64,000 nt of DNA from JBIICI01 sp044238935 (lineage in GTDB: Bacteria; Pseudomonadota; Alphaproteobacteria; Micavibrionales; Micavibrionaceae), in assembly GCA_044238935.1 (NCBI GenBank), contig JBIICI010000007.1, positions 1 through 64,000 on the forward strand, written 5' to 3'. A model generated the notes under the pieces. It was given only the letters and a program-made list of their open reading frames with translations. It was not told the origin of the DNA and did no database searches. The position numbers were made by a program, and so were the translations under genes. This document shows, piece by piece, positions 51,402 to 60,043 of the stretch. Each line of letters begins with the position of its first letter. The stretch's first letter is position 1.

Positions 51402-52604
51402 ATGTCCACTGAGTCCCGTTGTTCTTATGAACCGATTGTCATTGTCGCCGCAAAGCGTACAGCTATTGGAAATTTTAATGGGGGGCTATCTGGTGTTGCC
51501 GCTGTTGATTTAGGCGCACAAACAATAATTGCTGCACTGCAACAATCTGGGTTAAGCCCCCAAGATATTGACGAAGTGATTTTAGGACATGTTTTAACAA
51601 CGGGTTTAGGGCAAAATACAGCGCGTCAATCCGCGATTAAGGCAGGAATCCCAGCCAGTAAAACAGCAATCACGATTAACCAAGTTTGTGGATCAGGCTT
51701 GCGTTCTGTGGCAATGGGGATGCAGTCAATTTTATGCGGTGATGCCGATATTATTGTCGCAGGAGGACAAGAAAATATGAGCCAATCTCCCCATGCTGCC
51801 CATATGCGAAATGGAACAAAAATGGGGGATGTGTCTTTGGTTGATACGATGATCAAGGATGGTTTGTGGGATTGTTTTAATGATTACCATATGGGAATCA
51901 CCGCAGAAAATATTGCAGAGCAAAATGAATTGACGCGCGAACAACAAGATGCCTTTGCAACATCCTCCCAAAACAAAGCTGAGGCCGCAATGAAGGCAGG
52001 GTATTTCAAGTCTGAAATTGTGCCCATTACCATTAGCACGCGCAAAGGGGACTTAGTCATCGATACAGATGAATTCCCCCGCGAAGCTGTAACGATTGAT
52101 GCGCTAGCAAAATTAAAGCCTGCTTTTAAAAAAGACGGCACAGTGACAGCAGGCAATGCATCAGGAATCAATGATGGGGCTGCTATTTTGATTTTAGCCC
52201 GCAAAAGCGTGGCGATGGAGCGTGGATTACCCATTTTGGCAGAAATTAAATCATGGGCAACAGCAGGGGTTGATCCATCTGTCATGGGAACGGGGCCTGT
52301 GCCAGCTTCCCAAAAAGCCTTGGCAAAAGCAGGTTGGGGTGTGGATGATCTTGATTTAATCGAATCAAACGAAGCCTTCGCTGCCCAAGCCTTATATGTC
52401 TTAAATTTATTGGGATTGGATCAGAGCAAGGTCAACGTCAATGGCGGCGCGATTGCTTTGGGGCATCCGATTGGGGCGTCAGGTGCGCGTATTTTGGTGA
52501 CATTACTGCATGAAATGCAACGCCGTGATGTTAAAAAAGGCTTAGCGACCTTGTGTATTGGTGGCGGTATGGGGATTGCTCTTTGTGTTGAGCGTTCAAA
52601 ATAA
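51402..52604 (+). CDS. phaA: Acetyl-CoA acetyltransferase (beta-ketothiolase)
   Basis: About 400 residues. The acylated Cys96 is in NQVCGSGLRS, the conserved NEAFAAQA and ALGHPIGASGAR hold the catalytic His, and CIGGGMGIA holds the second Cys. The ATG at 51402 is chosen because AAGGA lies 8 bases before; a TTG at 51315 and an ATG at 51396 are worse. It condenses two acetyl-CoA to acetoacetyl-CoA, the first step of PHB synthesis, and is 26 bases before phaB. Confidence 0.95.
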   Translation: MSTESRCSYEPIVIVAAKRTAIGNFNGGLSGVAAVDLGAQTIIAALQQSGLSPQDIDEVILGHVLTTGLGQNTARQSAIKAGIPASKTAITINQVCGSGLRSVAMGMQSILCGDADIIVAGGQENMSQSPHAAHMRNGTKMGDVSLVDTMIKDGLWDCFNDYHMGITAENIAEQNELTREQQDAFATSSQNKAEAAMKAGYFKSEIVPITISTRKGDLVIDTDEFPREAVTIDALAKLKPAFKKDGTVTAGNASGINDGAAILILARKSVAMERGLPILAEIKSWATAGVDPSVMGTGPVPASQKALAKAGWGVDDLDLIESNEAFAAQALYVLNLLGLDQSKVNVNGGAIALGHPIGASGARILVTLLHEMQRRDVKKGLATLCIGGGMGIALCVERSK

Positions 52605-52630
52605 CTTCATAAAAAAAAGGATATAATTTT

Positions 52631-53356
52631 ATGACACAAAATGTTGCAATTGTTACGGGTGGAACGCGTGGCATTGGATTAGAAATCACCAAAGGATTGG
52701 TGAGTGATGGATATAAAGTCATTGCATTTTATTTTGGCAATGATGATGCCGCCAAAAAATGTGAGCAGCAAACAGGCGCGATTGCGATGAAGGTTGATGT
52801 TTCCAACTTTGATGACTGCCAAAAAGCGCTTGCGATTGTTAAGGAAGAATATGGCGAAGTTTCCGTTTTGGTCAATAATGCAGGAATCACACGCGATGGC
52901 GTGATGCATAAAATGAACCCTGATGATTGGCATATGGTTTTATCCACCAACCTAACCTCTTGTTATAATATGTGCCGTGCGGTCATTGAGGATATGCGCA
53001 AAAATAATTTTGGTCGTATCATTAATATCAGCTCAATCAATGGTCAAAAAGGGCAGTTTGGGCAGGTCAATTATTCCGCCGCAAAAGCAGGGATGTTGGG
53101 TCTGACAAAGGCATTGGCGTTGGAAAGCGCCGCAAAGGGCATCACCGTCAATGCAATTTGCCCCGGATATATCAAAACCGATATGACCGCATCAATGAAA
53201 CCCGATGTTTTGGATTCCATTATTAATTTGATCCCTGCAAAACGAATGGGTAACCCCAGTGAGATCGCGGCGTTGGTATCTTTTTTAATTTCTGAAAAAG
53301 CAGGGTTTATCAACGGAACAACTTTATCGGCCAATGGTGGCCAATATATGAATTAA
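52631..53356 (+). CDS. phaB: Acetoacetyl-CoA reductase
   Basis: A 241-residue short-chain dehydrogenase with the cofactor motif TGGTRGIGLE, NNAGITRDGVMHKM (typical of PhaB), the catalytic Ser in NISSINGQKGQFG and YSAAK. It makes (R)-3-hydroxybutyryl-CoA with NADPH for PHB. It ends the phaC-like/phaA/phaB run. FabG-type reductases are close relatives; context and the GQKGQFGQVNY segment, typical of PhaB, decide the assignment. Confidence 0.9.
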   Translation: MTQNVAIVTGGTRGIGLEITKGLVSDGYKVIAFYFGNDDAAKKCEQQTGAIAMKVDVSNFDDCQKALAIVKEEYGEVSVLVNNAGITRDGVMHKMNPDDWHMVLSTNLTSCYNMCRAVIEDMRKNNFGRIINISSINGQKGQFGQVNYSAAKAGMLGLTKALALESAAKGITVNAICPGYIKTDMTASMKPDVLDSIINLIPAKRMGNPSEIAALVSFLISEKAGFINGTTLSANGGQYMN

Positions 53357-53442
53357 GCTGAGACAGATTCCATGGGTTTTTTTATTGTTTCGACTATGGA
53401 TCAAAATTCTCAAAAAAAATGTAAAAAAGATCATTTTAATGA

Positions 53443-53471
53443 TTGACAGTATGGGCTGGATGCGGTATTTA
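53443..53471 (+). promoter_or_regulatory. Promoter for tRNA-Asp
   Basis: TTGACA (53443-53448, perfect) and TATTTA (53466-53471) are 17 bases apart, and the mature tRNA begins 14 bases further. Confidence 0.8.
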
Positions 53472-53484
53472 ATTTCTCAATTGC

Positions 53485-53561
53485 GCGGGCGTAGTTCAGT
53501 TGGTTAGAATGCCGGCCTGTCACGCTGGAGGTCGCGGGTTCAAGTCCCGTCGCTCGCGCCA
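53485..53561 (+). tRNA. tRNA-Asp (anticodon GTC)
   Basis: Acceptor GCGGGCG pairs with CGCTCGC (one G-U), anticodon stem CCGGC/GCTGG closes the loop CTGTCAC, T arm CGGG/CCCG encloses TTCAAGT, and CCA is encoded at 53559-53561. Confidence 0.97.
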
Positions 53562-53565
53562 TTAT

Positions 53566-53597
53566 AAAAAAGCCTGCTTTTCACAGCAGGCTTTTTT
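53566..53597 (+). terminator. Terminator after tRNA-Asp
   Basis: AAAAAAGCCTGCT (53566-53578) and AGCAGGCTTTTTT (53585-53597) pair perfectly around a 6-base loop. Confidence 0.92.
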
Positions 53598-53632
53598 GAT
53601 TCTCCCTCTACGCTGTCATAACGTGCTTGACG

Positions 53633-53824
53633 GGCGTTGTTGCATGGATTGATTTTTGAGTATTTTTTGTTAATCCAGCACCAAGAATCGTCATGCCGGA
53701 CGTGATCCGGCATCTCCCGCCTATAAGCACCAGATGCCGTGTCGGGGCACGGCATGACGGCGGTGGGGGGAAGGCACAACCCACGTCACCACCCTCCCTA
53801 TAAATCGATCCATGCAACAACGCC
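53633..53824. mobile_element. 192-bp MITE-like element with 23-bp terminal inverted repeats
   Basis: The left end GGCGTTGTTGCATGGATTGA plus TTT (53633-53655) and the reverse complement of the right end (53802-53824) differ at one of 23 positions. The interior has no gene but holds a double-hairpin palindrome (53689-53759). The GG-x-GTTGTTGCAT type of end recalls IS5-like insertion sequences, so this is probably a non-autonomous derivative; that family link is from memory. No target duplication is clear. A single end recurs at 5971-5994. Confidence 0.7.
53689..53759. repeat. Double-hairpin palindromic repeat nested in the MITE
   Basis: ATGCCGGA/TCCGGCAT (53693-53713) and ATGCCGTG/CACGGCAT (53734-53755) are framed by CGTCAT/ATGACG, the same plan and outer arms as the repeat at 11988-12076. 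Confidence 0.8.
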
Positions 53825-53848
53825 GAACAAGTCGGGGTATGACGAAAT

Positions 53849-53912
53849 CTTCTTTGCGTCTTTGCGCCTTAGCGTGAGCTTATTTTGCACGCAAAGACGC
53901 AAAGGCGCGAAG
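53849..53912. repeat. Palindromic repeat built of CTTTGCGT units
   Basis: CTTCTTTGCGTCTTTGCG (53849 onward, ending GCGTG at 53875) faces CACGCAAAGACGCAAAGG (53888 onward, ending GCGAAG at 53912). The two arms carry the same GCGTCTTTGCG motif inverted. The unit plan (short repeated words in mirrored arms) parallels the CTTAGTG family although the words differ. It ends 10 bases from the stop codon of the methylase-like gene. The remainder of 53598-53922 holds only the elements listed. Confidence 0.75.
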
Positions 53913-53922
53913 TTTTTAAAAA

Positions 53923-56313
53923 TCAATCCCGTAAAAAACCCAATTCGAACACAAGGGGTCTTAGCTTTTCGGAGAGGGTTTTATAGGCAGTTTCGAAAGC
54001 TGTAAAATCAACAGGCACGTTGTCCGCATCATCATTGCGGCGTTTTAGGGCGTTGCGGATTTGATACCAGCCGACATCGGGGCGGTTGAGTTTTAATTCA
54101 TCGCGGATGGCGTAAATATCGGTTTTGGTGAAATAGGCCTGCCATAGCGCACGCCCTGCGTTTAAAACTGATTGGGATTCAGGGGATAAGGATTTATCGG
54201 ATAAATAATTGACCATAAAATCAGATTCAAAACGCCCGTTTGCCCCGACCTCTTCCTCCGTAAACGGAATAAAGTGATTCACAATTGACCATGTGCGCCC
54301 ATTCCATTCCAACCCATCGGCGGAGGCGGTGAGGTTTGATCCGCTAAATAACATCCATATCAAACAATCATTTTTAAATTCGTCCGATAAGGGCGCGGTG
54401 GGTTGTAAAAATTGATCCCGATCATTGATCCATGTGGGTTTGATAAGGCGGCGGACAGAAAACACAACAGCGGCTTGCCAGAGGTTTTCGGGGGTGATGT
54501 ATGAACCGCCACCATTTCCCCCTGTGTAAATAGACGACGTAAGACAAGTTTCCATTGTTGCATGCTGCAAATCATTGTTACTCGCATATAAAAATCCAAT
54601 CATATTATCGCAAGATGTCTTAATTCTAGGATTGTTTGAAATTTTTGTTGCATTTGATAATGGTAGGGCTATCTCATTGTTTGTTTTTGGCTTTTCAATC
54701 CAAGCATTCAAAAATGTACTATTAGGCAAGTTATAAAATTTCTTTTCACCAATCGGCTTTGCTTTTTTGTCTAAAATATCAACTATAATTTCTGCAAGGG
54801 GTGTTTTCTTTTTAGCATTTTTGTTGGTTTCCCAAATTAAAAACCCTATAGGAAAATCGCCTTTTAAGCCATCAAAGGCTTTGCTGTGGACAATAAATCC
54901 CCCTAAATATTTGGCATTCCATTGGTCACGAAATTTTTCAAAATTGGGTGCGTTTACATATTTTAACGTGCTAAACATTGCTAAGGTTGCATTCGGCATT
55001 TCTTGAGCGATACGCACTACGAACTGAATGAATAGCTCTTTACTGGCATATCCATGATTCATAATGGCGTTTATTCGCGTCTGCTCTACTTCTTTTTTGT
55101 TTTTGTTTCCCTTCGCAATCCCAGATCCCGTTTCTCCATAAGGCGGATTGATCAGCACCAAAATCTTTTTGCCTTGGGCGATGGCATCTCTTAAACCCTG
55201 TGGGACTTTGTTGGTTAAGCCATAATCAATCTGCCCGAATTCGTTGATGTCATCATTTAAATAATCATATTGAAACCGTGTTGCGGCAACGCAGGTTTTG
55301 GTGGCGTGCATCACGTCAACATCGGCTTTGTCGAGGGTGGACATATAAATATTGCGTGGGTTGGAATGTTTGACCTCCAGATTGCCAACGCCGCAACACA
55401 TATCCCAAACGATATAATCGCGTTGCCAGTTTTTCCCCAATACATCTGATAATGTATCATAGGCTTTGTCCACCACATTTAACGGCGTGTAATACGCGCC
55501 CTTAAAAGATCGCTCATCCACAGGAATTAAGCTATCGCGGCGTTCCAATAAATAATTGCGATATTCAGGGGCAGGGGGGCGGTTATGGATTGCCCAAAAT
55601 TGACGATATCCGTCTTTGTTGCCCAATTCATAGATTACGCCGTCCAGAATAAAGGAGGGCTGTCCGTTAATATGTGCCAATTTTGCGGTCAGATATTCGT
55701 GGGTGGAATATGTGCCGTCGCTCATAATATCCGCAAAAAATAACAGGGCGTATTTTTCAGGCGGCACATCTTTGATCTCACAGCCTATCATCGCCACCCA
55801 TTTATCAAAGACTTGTTTTAAATTATCAGGCGTAATGGGGGTGCGGATAATATCGCCTGTTTTAATCGCTGCTTTGACCGTTTGTATAAATTCGTCTTCG
55901 TGCGTGGATATTTTAAACGATACCAAATATGTGCCGATAAAGGCGGAAACTTGATCCAAGGCATCTTTAGGAAACTGGCTGGCGGATTTGCCCCATTTGA
56001 TGGTCTTTTTGGCTAAAAACGGAATCACGTGTTCCGTTTTCATGATCGCGGCTTTTTCTGTGTCAATCACCGCCAACAGGGGAGGAATTGTTTCGCCTTT
56101 ATTCAGCGCATCTTGGACATAGTGTAGTAATTGCGTGAACATGGCATAGGTTGAAATTGTGCCTTTGTCCTTTGCCTCAAACCAAATTTCATCGGTGCGA
56201 ATATCAATCAATCCCTTCGTATAGCTTTTTAAGCCAAGGGCTTTGATATAAATATCCTTTACGTCTTCTTCGCTTTTTGCTGTTTTTAGCTTTGCATAGA
56301 GTTGCCCTGTCAT
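53923..56313 (-). CDS. Single-chain restriction-modification-like enzyme (N6-adenine methylase with nuclease motif)
   Basis: About 796 residues from the ATG at 56313, which follows GGAAGG and lies just after cysS; a longer frame from 56358 overlaps cysS. Near the N-terminus Asp37, Glu46 and Lys48 (IDIRTDEIWFEAKDK) have the PD-(D/E)XK spacing. The methylase region has KGAYYTP (271-277), the AdoMet motif DMCCGVGN (304-311) and the catalytic NPPYGE (389-394). The remaining 400 residues would include target recognition. This layout matches type IIG enzymes, which both methylate and cleave. No separate restriction or specificity gene is adjacent. A repeat cluster at its 3' end suggests acquisition by transfer. 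Confidence 0.8.
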   Translation of the reverse strand: MTGQLYAKLKTAKSEEDVKDIYIKALGLKSYTKGLIDIRTDEIWFEAKDKGTISTYAMFTQLLHYVQDALNKGETIPPLLAVIDTEKAAIMKTEHVIPFLAKKTIKWGKSASQFPKDALDQVSAFIGTYLVSFKISTHEDEFIQTVKAAIKTGDIIRTPITPDNLKQVFDKWVAMIGCEIKDVPPEKYALLFFADIMSDGTYSTHEYLTAKLAHINGQPSFILDGVIYELGNKDGYRQFWAIHNRPPAPEYRNYLLERRDSLIPVDERSFKGAYYTPLNVVDKAYDTLSDVLGKNWQRDYIVWDMCCGVGNLEVKHSNPRNIYMSTLDKADVDVMHATKTCVAATRFQYDYLNDDINEFGQIDYGLTNKVPQGLRDAIAQGKKILVLINPPYGETGSGIAKGNKNKKEVEQTRINAIMNHGYASKELFIQFVVRIAQEMPNATLAMFSTLKYVNAPNFEKFRDQWNAKYLGGFIVHSKAFDGLKGDFPIGFLIWETNKNAKKKTPLAEIIVDILDKKAKPIGEKKFYNLPNSTFLNAWIEKPKTNNEIALPLSNATKISNNPRIKTSCDNMIGFLYASNNDLQHATMETCLTSSIYTGGNGGGSYITPENLWQAAVVFSVRRLIKPTWINDRDQFLQPTAPLSDEFKNDCLIWMLFSGSNLTASADGLEWNGRTWSIVNHFIPFTEEEVGANGRFESDFMVNYLSDKSLSPESQSVLNAGRALWQAYFTKTDIYAIRDELKLNRPDVGWYQIRNALKRRNDDADNVPVDFTAFETAYKTLSEKLRPLVFELGFLRD

Positions 56314-56317
56314 GAAT

Positions 56318-57721
56318 CTAAACCTTCCGCCATGTCGTCCCCTGTGGGGTATCGTCAATCTGAATCCCTAGATCGCTCAATTTTTGGCGGATGGCGTCGG
56401 CTTTGGCGAAGTCCTTTGCGCTGCGGGCGTTGTTGCGGTCTTGGATGAGGGTGTCGATTTCGTTCGCTGTGATGCCCTCAATTTTTGCGCCGTATCCTAA
56501 CCATGTGGCAGGGTCTTGGGTTAAGATGCCCAAAAGATGCGCGGATTTTAGCAGGGTGCTGCGGTGGGTTTTGAGGGCGTCAATATCATTCTTTTCCAGT
56601 GCCGCAAAGATTTGATTGCCACATTCCAACAAAGCGGCGATGGCTTGGGGGGTGTTTAGGTCGTTGCATAGCGCGGTTAAAAGGGTTTCATCAATAAGGC
56701 TCAAATCGGTTGCATAGTCACGGCTTTGGTAAAGGGCAGTGTATAGGCGATCAAGGATTTTCTTATGTTGCAGCAATGTATCATCTGACCAATCCAGCGG
56801 TTGGCGGTATTGGGCGGATAGCAGCGTTAGGCGGATCACTTCGCCCTCAATGTCTTTTAGCAAATCATGCACCAGCAGCACATTGCCGATGGATTTTGAC
56901 ATTTTCTCCGCATCCATGGTTAAAAATCCGTTATGCAGCCAATATTTGGCATAGCTTGTATCCGTGCCGCCTTTGGTGTGCGCACAGCAGCTTTGGGCGA
57001 TTTCGTTTTCGTGGTGGGGAAAGGTTAAATCAATGCCGCCGCCGTGAATATCAAATGGCACGCCCAAATGCTTTTCTGCCATGGCGGAACATTCAATATG
57101 CCATCCCGGTCTGCCTTTACCAAAGGGGCTGTCCCACACAGGATCGCCCTCAAGGCTGGGTTTCCACAGCACAAAATCGGCAGGGTCTTTTTTGTATGAT
57201 GCCACATCGACCCTTGCGCCTGCAATTTGTTCATCACGATTGCGGCGGGAGAGTGCGCCGTAATCATTATAAGACGGCACATGGAATAAGACATGACCAT
57301 CGGCTTCATACGCATGACCATGATCAATCAAACGCTGGATCAGGGCGATCATTTCAGGGATATGCGTGGTGGCAAGGGGTTGGATATCGGGTTTCATGAC
57401 ATTCAGTGCTGCCATATCTGCATTATAAATTTCGGTAAAATGGGTGGTGATCTCATCAATGCTTTTGCCTGTGTCTTTGGCAGCTTGAATGATTTTATCG
57501 TCAATATCGGTGATATTGGATACATAGGTGACGCGCGGATAGAGGTGCATCATCAATCTGCGCCATGTATCAAACACCACAGCAGCGCGGCCATTGCCGA
57601 TATGGGCGTAATTATACACAGTGGGGCCGCACACATAGATTTTGACATGGTTGGGATCAATGGGCTGAAACGCCTGTTTCTCATGCCCCAATGAATTATA
57701 AACTGTGATGCGATGCGTCAT
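56318..57721 (-). CDS. cysS: Cysteinyl-tRNA synthetase
   Basis: A 467-residue class I synthetase with the HIGH-type GPTVYNYAHIGNGRAAV, Zn-binding Cys in YVCGPTVY and HHENEIAQSC, the WHIECSAM block and the KMSKS loop in DAEKMSKSIGN. It charges tRNA-Cys in the cytoplasm. The stop lies four bases before the ATG of the methylase-like gene, so the accessory gene may be co-transcribed with an essential one. Confidence 0.96.
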   Translation of the reverse strand: MTHRITVYNSLGHEKQAFQPIDPNHVKIYVCGPTVYNYAHIGNGRAAVVFDTWRRLMMHLYPRVTYVSNITDIDDKIIQAAKDTGKSIDEITTHFTEIYNADMAALNVMKPDIQPLATTHIPEMIALIQRLIDHGHAYEADGHVLFHVPSYNDYGALSRRNRDEQIAGARVDVASYKKDPADFVLWKPSLEGDPVWDSPFGKGRPGWHIECSAMAEKHLGVPFDIHGGGIDLTFPHHENEIAQSCCAHTKGGTDTSYAKYWLHNGFLTMDAEKMSKSIGNVLLVHDLLKDIEGEVIRLTLLSAQYRQPLDWSDDTLLQHKKILDRLYTALYQSRDYATDLSLIDETLLTALCNDLNTPQAIAALLECGNQIFAALEKNDIDALKTHRSTLLKSAHLLGILTQDPATWLGYGAKIEGITANEIDTLIQDRNNARSAKDFAKADAIRQKLSDLGIQIDDTPQGTTWRKV

Positions 57722-57796
57722 TTTAAGATCCTGTTATTGCTTTTAATTTTACAATAATAGAGACTATAAAGCGTAAAAACAAGGGTGGAAACAAAA

Positions 57797-58360
57797 ATGG
57801 ATGCACAAAAATTAAAGGATTTACGCGATAAATTATCCGAAAATGCCACGATTTCCGTTGAGCGCGTGGAGCAAAATATTAAAGATATGGATCTGCAGGA
57901 TCTGTGTGATGCCACGGATGCCGCCATTGAAAGCGGTGGGGGTTTTGGTTGGCTGAATTTGCCGCCGCGTGATGTTTTGGAACGGTACTGGCAAGGCGTT
58001 GCCGTGATGCCCGCCCGAATCTTATTGGTGGCGCGGCTGGACGGCACAATATGCGGCACAGCGCAACTGATTATGCATCCCAAAAATAATCAGGCGCAAT
58101 CCTTTGCCCTGCATCTCACATCGCATTTCGTAACCCCTTGGGCACGGAAATATGGCGTGGCGTCATCCATCCTAAAATATGCCGAAACCATCGCGCGGGG
58201 AGATGGGTTCGAGGTGATCAATTTAGATGTCCGTGAAACCCAAACAGCCGCGATTTCGCTGTATGAATCGCACGGTTATCAACGCATCGGCACGCATCCA
58301 TTTTATGCCAAAGTGGAGGGCTGCTTTGTCCAAGGGTTTTATTATATGAAAAAGCTGTAA
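57797..58360 (+). CDS. GNAT-family N-acetyltransferase
   Basis: A 187-residue protein from the ATG at 57797 (a GTG at 57785 is possible). The acetyl-CoA-binding region has PWARKYGVASSILKYAETIA and VINLDVRETQTAAISLYESH, standard motifs A and B of GNAT enzymes, ending with a YYMKKL strand. The substrate could be an amine, an antibiotic or a protein N-terminus; nothing nearby decides. It diverges from cysS across about 75 bases. Confidence 0.82.
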   Translation: MDAQKLKDLRDKLSENATISVERVEQNIKDMDLQDLCDATDAAIESGGGFGWLNLPPRDVLERYWQGVAVMPARILLVARLDGTICGTAQLIMHPKNNQAQSFALHLTSHFVTPWARKYGVASSILKYAETIARGDGFEVINLDVRETQTAAISLYESHGYQRIGTHPFYAKVEGCFVQGFYYMKKL

Positions 58361-58364
58361 AAAT

Positions 58365-58394
58365 TTGCAAATGGGTTAAGATCTGTGATAGAAT
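58365..58394 (+). promoter_or_regulatory. Possible promoter for the LytM/transglycosylase gene
   Basis: TTGCAA (58365-58370) and TAGAAT (58389-58394) are 18 bases apart, about 36 bases before the ATG at 58430, which has GGAG 10 bases upstream. Confidence 0.4.
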
Positions 58395-58429
58395 GGCAGT
58401 AAGATTATAAATATTGGAGTGTTTTTCTT

Positions 58430-59989
58430 ATGCCCTTTGCTACCCCCTCAATCAATACCGCATCAAGCTCTTTTGGGAATTTGGGGGATTTGTTTAAGAA
58501 TATGATGTCTAGTTTCCAAGGCAGCACATCCCTTGGGGGCAATTTCTTGGCAGATTTCATGAATCCAGATTTTTTGAAAAATATGATTTCGAGCATCATG
58601 GAAGGTCTTAAAAACATGTTTTCAGAGGGAGGATTTAATTTTGGGGGACTGTTTTCTGCGACAAATAATTTTTCTCAAGGATTAGGGTATTCAGAAAATC
58701 TGAGTCATTTTTCTGGGGGATTTGGTAAGGTTTTTAAGCCTGCCAATGGTACAATTAGCAGTGAATTTGCCAATCGCCGTGAAGGTCATGCCCATCAAGG
58801 AGTGGATGTTGCTGGCAGAGAAAATTCAAAAGTCCAAGCCTTTGCTGATGGAAAGGTTTTGCAAACAGGTTTTGAAAAAGGCTATGGAAATTATGTTATT
58901 TTAGGGCATGTCAACAAAGATGGTCAGCAAATGATGACGCTGTATGGTCATTTAAACCGAATAAACGTTAAAAAAGGGCAGGCCATAGAAGGAGGCCGTC
59001 AAATTGGGTTGTTAGGCAATACTGGTCATTCACATGGTGCGCATTTGCACTTTGAAGTCGCGGTAAAAGATGGTAGGGTGATGCGTCTTTTAAATCCCGA
59101 AGATGTTGTCAATGGACGCTTTGATATCACAAGAAAATCTGGGGTACAAAAGGCATTAGCGCATGCAAAAGAAGATCTTGTTCATCATGGACATGGTCAC
59201 AAGATTAATGATGTCAAGTACGGTATATCTGGGGAGATGGGCAAATATATTTCTTCTTTGAATGGCTTTGCAACGCAGATTGCAGATCTTTCACGCAAAA
59301 ATAATAATGCTCCTAAGGCATCTTCGCTAACGGCGGCAAGCAAAGCGAGTGCACAAATTGCAAGGATTGAAAAGTTTGTGCCGGGCTATGGCAAATGGTT
59401 GGAAAAAGCCATTCCCAATCAGCGTGATCGTCAGATTTTAATGCAAATATCCGCCATTGAATCCCCAACAGGTAATCCTAATAAATTTAATATAAAAGGT
59501 TCAGGGGCGGCTGGATTGTTTCAATTTATGCCAGAAACTGCAAAAGGCAGCTTGGCGCATAATCGGACTGATCCAAAGGCAACAACCCTTGCAGCGTACA
59601 AACTAATGAATCAAAATCGTGCCGCTTTGAAAGGATCAATCGGGCATGATCCATCCGCCGTTGAGCTTTATTTAGCGCACCAACAAGGCGTAAATCAAGC
59701 GATTCGGATGATCAATAATCCCAATATGCGCGCCGTGGAGACATCCAATAAATCTTTTATTGCTTCAAACCTTCCCAGTTCTTATAAGCATTTATTGAAT
59801 ACAATTACTTCTGAAAAGTTTATGAAAATTTACGCGGATAAAATTATTGATCCGCATCATGGTTATGCTGCAAAAGCATCATCAAATGTTGTCGCTTTCA
59901 ATAAACCTGCGTCACCGAACAACACCATTGCCGCTGTTGTCCCAACGATAGATCAACAAAAATTAGTTGGTTATGGCATGACTGCCTAA
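58430..59989 (+). CDS. Two-domain peptidoglycan hydrolase: M23 (LytM) endopeptidase plus SLT-like transglycosylase
   Basis: A 519-residue protein. Residues 118-230 are an M23 metallopeptidase with its ligands His122-x3-Asp126 (HQGVDV) and His205-x-His207 (HSHGAHLHFEV). Residues 330-430 resemble lytic transglycosylase/goose-lysozyme domains: Glu344 in ISAIES, GAAGLFQFMPET and VELYLAHQQG. The first 100 residues are Gly/Phe/Met/Ser-rich with no standard signal peptide. It could cut both the peptide and glycan parts of peptidoglycan. Absence of a signal suggests export by a dedicated system, as for phage, gene-transfer-agent or secretion-apparatus hydrolases; none of those is visible here. Confidence 0.85.
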   Translation: MPFATPSINTASSSFGNLGDLFKNMMSSFQGSTSLGGNFLADFMNPDFLKNMISSIMEGLKNMFSEGGFNFGGLFSATNNFSQGLGYSENLSHFSGGFGKVFKPANGTISSEFANRREGHAHQGVDVAGRENSKVQAFADGKVLQTGFEKGYGNYVILGHVNKDGQQMMTLYGHLNRINVKKGQAIEGGRQIGLLGNTGHSHGAHLHFEVAVKDGRVMRLLNPEDVVNGRFDITRKSGVQKALAHAKEDLVHHGHGHKINDVKYGISGEMGKYISSLNGFATQIADLSRKNNNAPKASSLTAASKASAQIARIEKFVPGYGKWLEKAIPNQRDRQILMQISAIESPTGNPNKFNIKGSGAAGLFQFMPETAKGSLAHNRTDPKATTLAAYKLMNQNRAALKGSIGHDPSAVELYLAHQQGVNQAIRMINNPNMRAVETSNKSFIASNLPSSYKHLLNTITSEKFMKIYADKIIDPHHGYAAKASSNVVAFNKPASPNNTIAAVVPTIDQQKLVGYGMTA

Positions 59990-60043
59990 ATCAAGGGGGG
60001 GTAAGGGCTTAATTTAACCATAATTTATGATTACAATAATGGC

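Noticed and set aside
53858..53912. The GCAAAGACGCAAAGG palindrome as the terminator of the methylase-like gene
   Set aside because: Arms are long and repetitive with no consistent T-run at the right distance; a dispersed repeat explains it better, though some terminator activity cannot be excluded.
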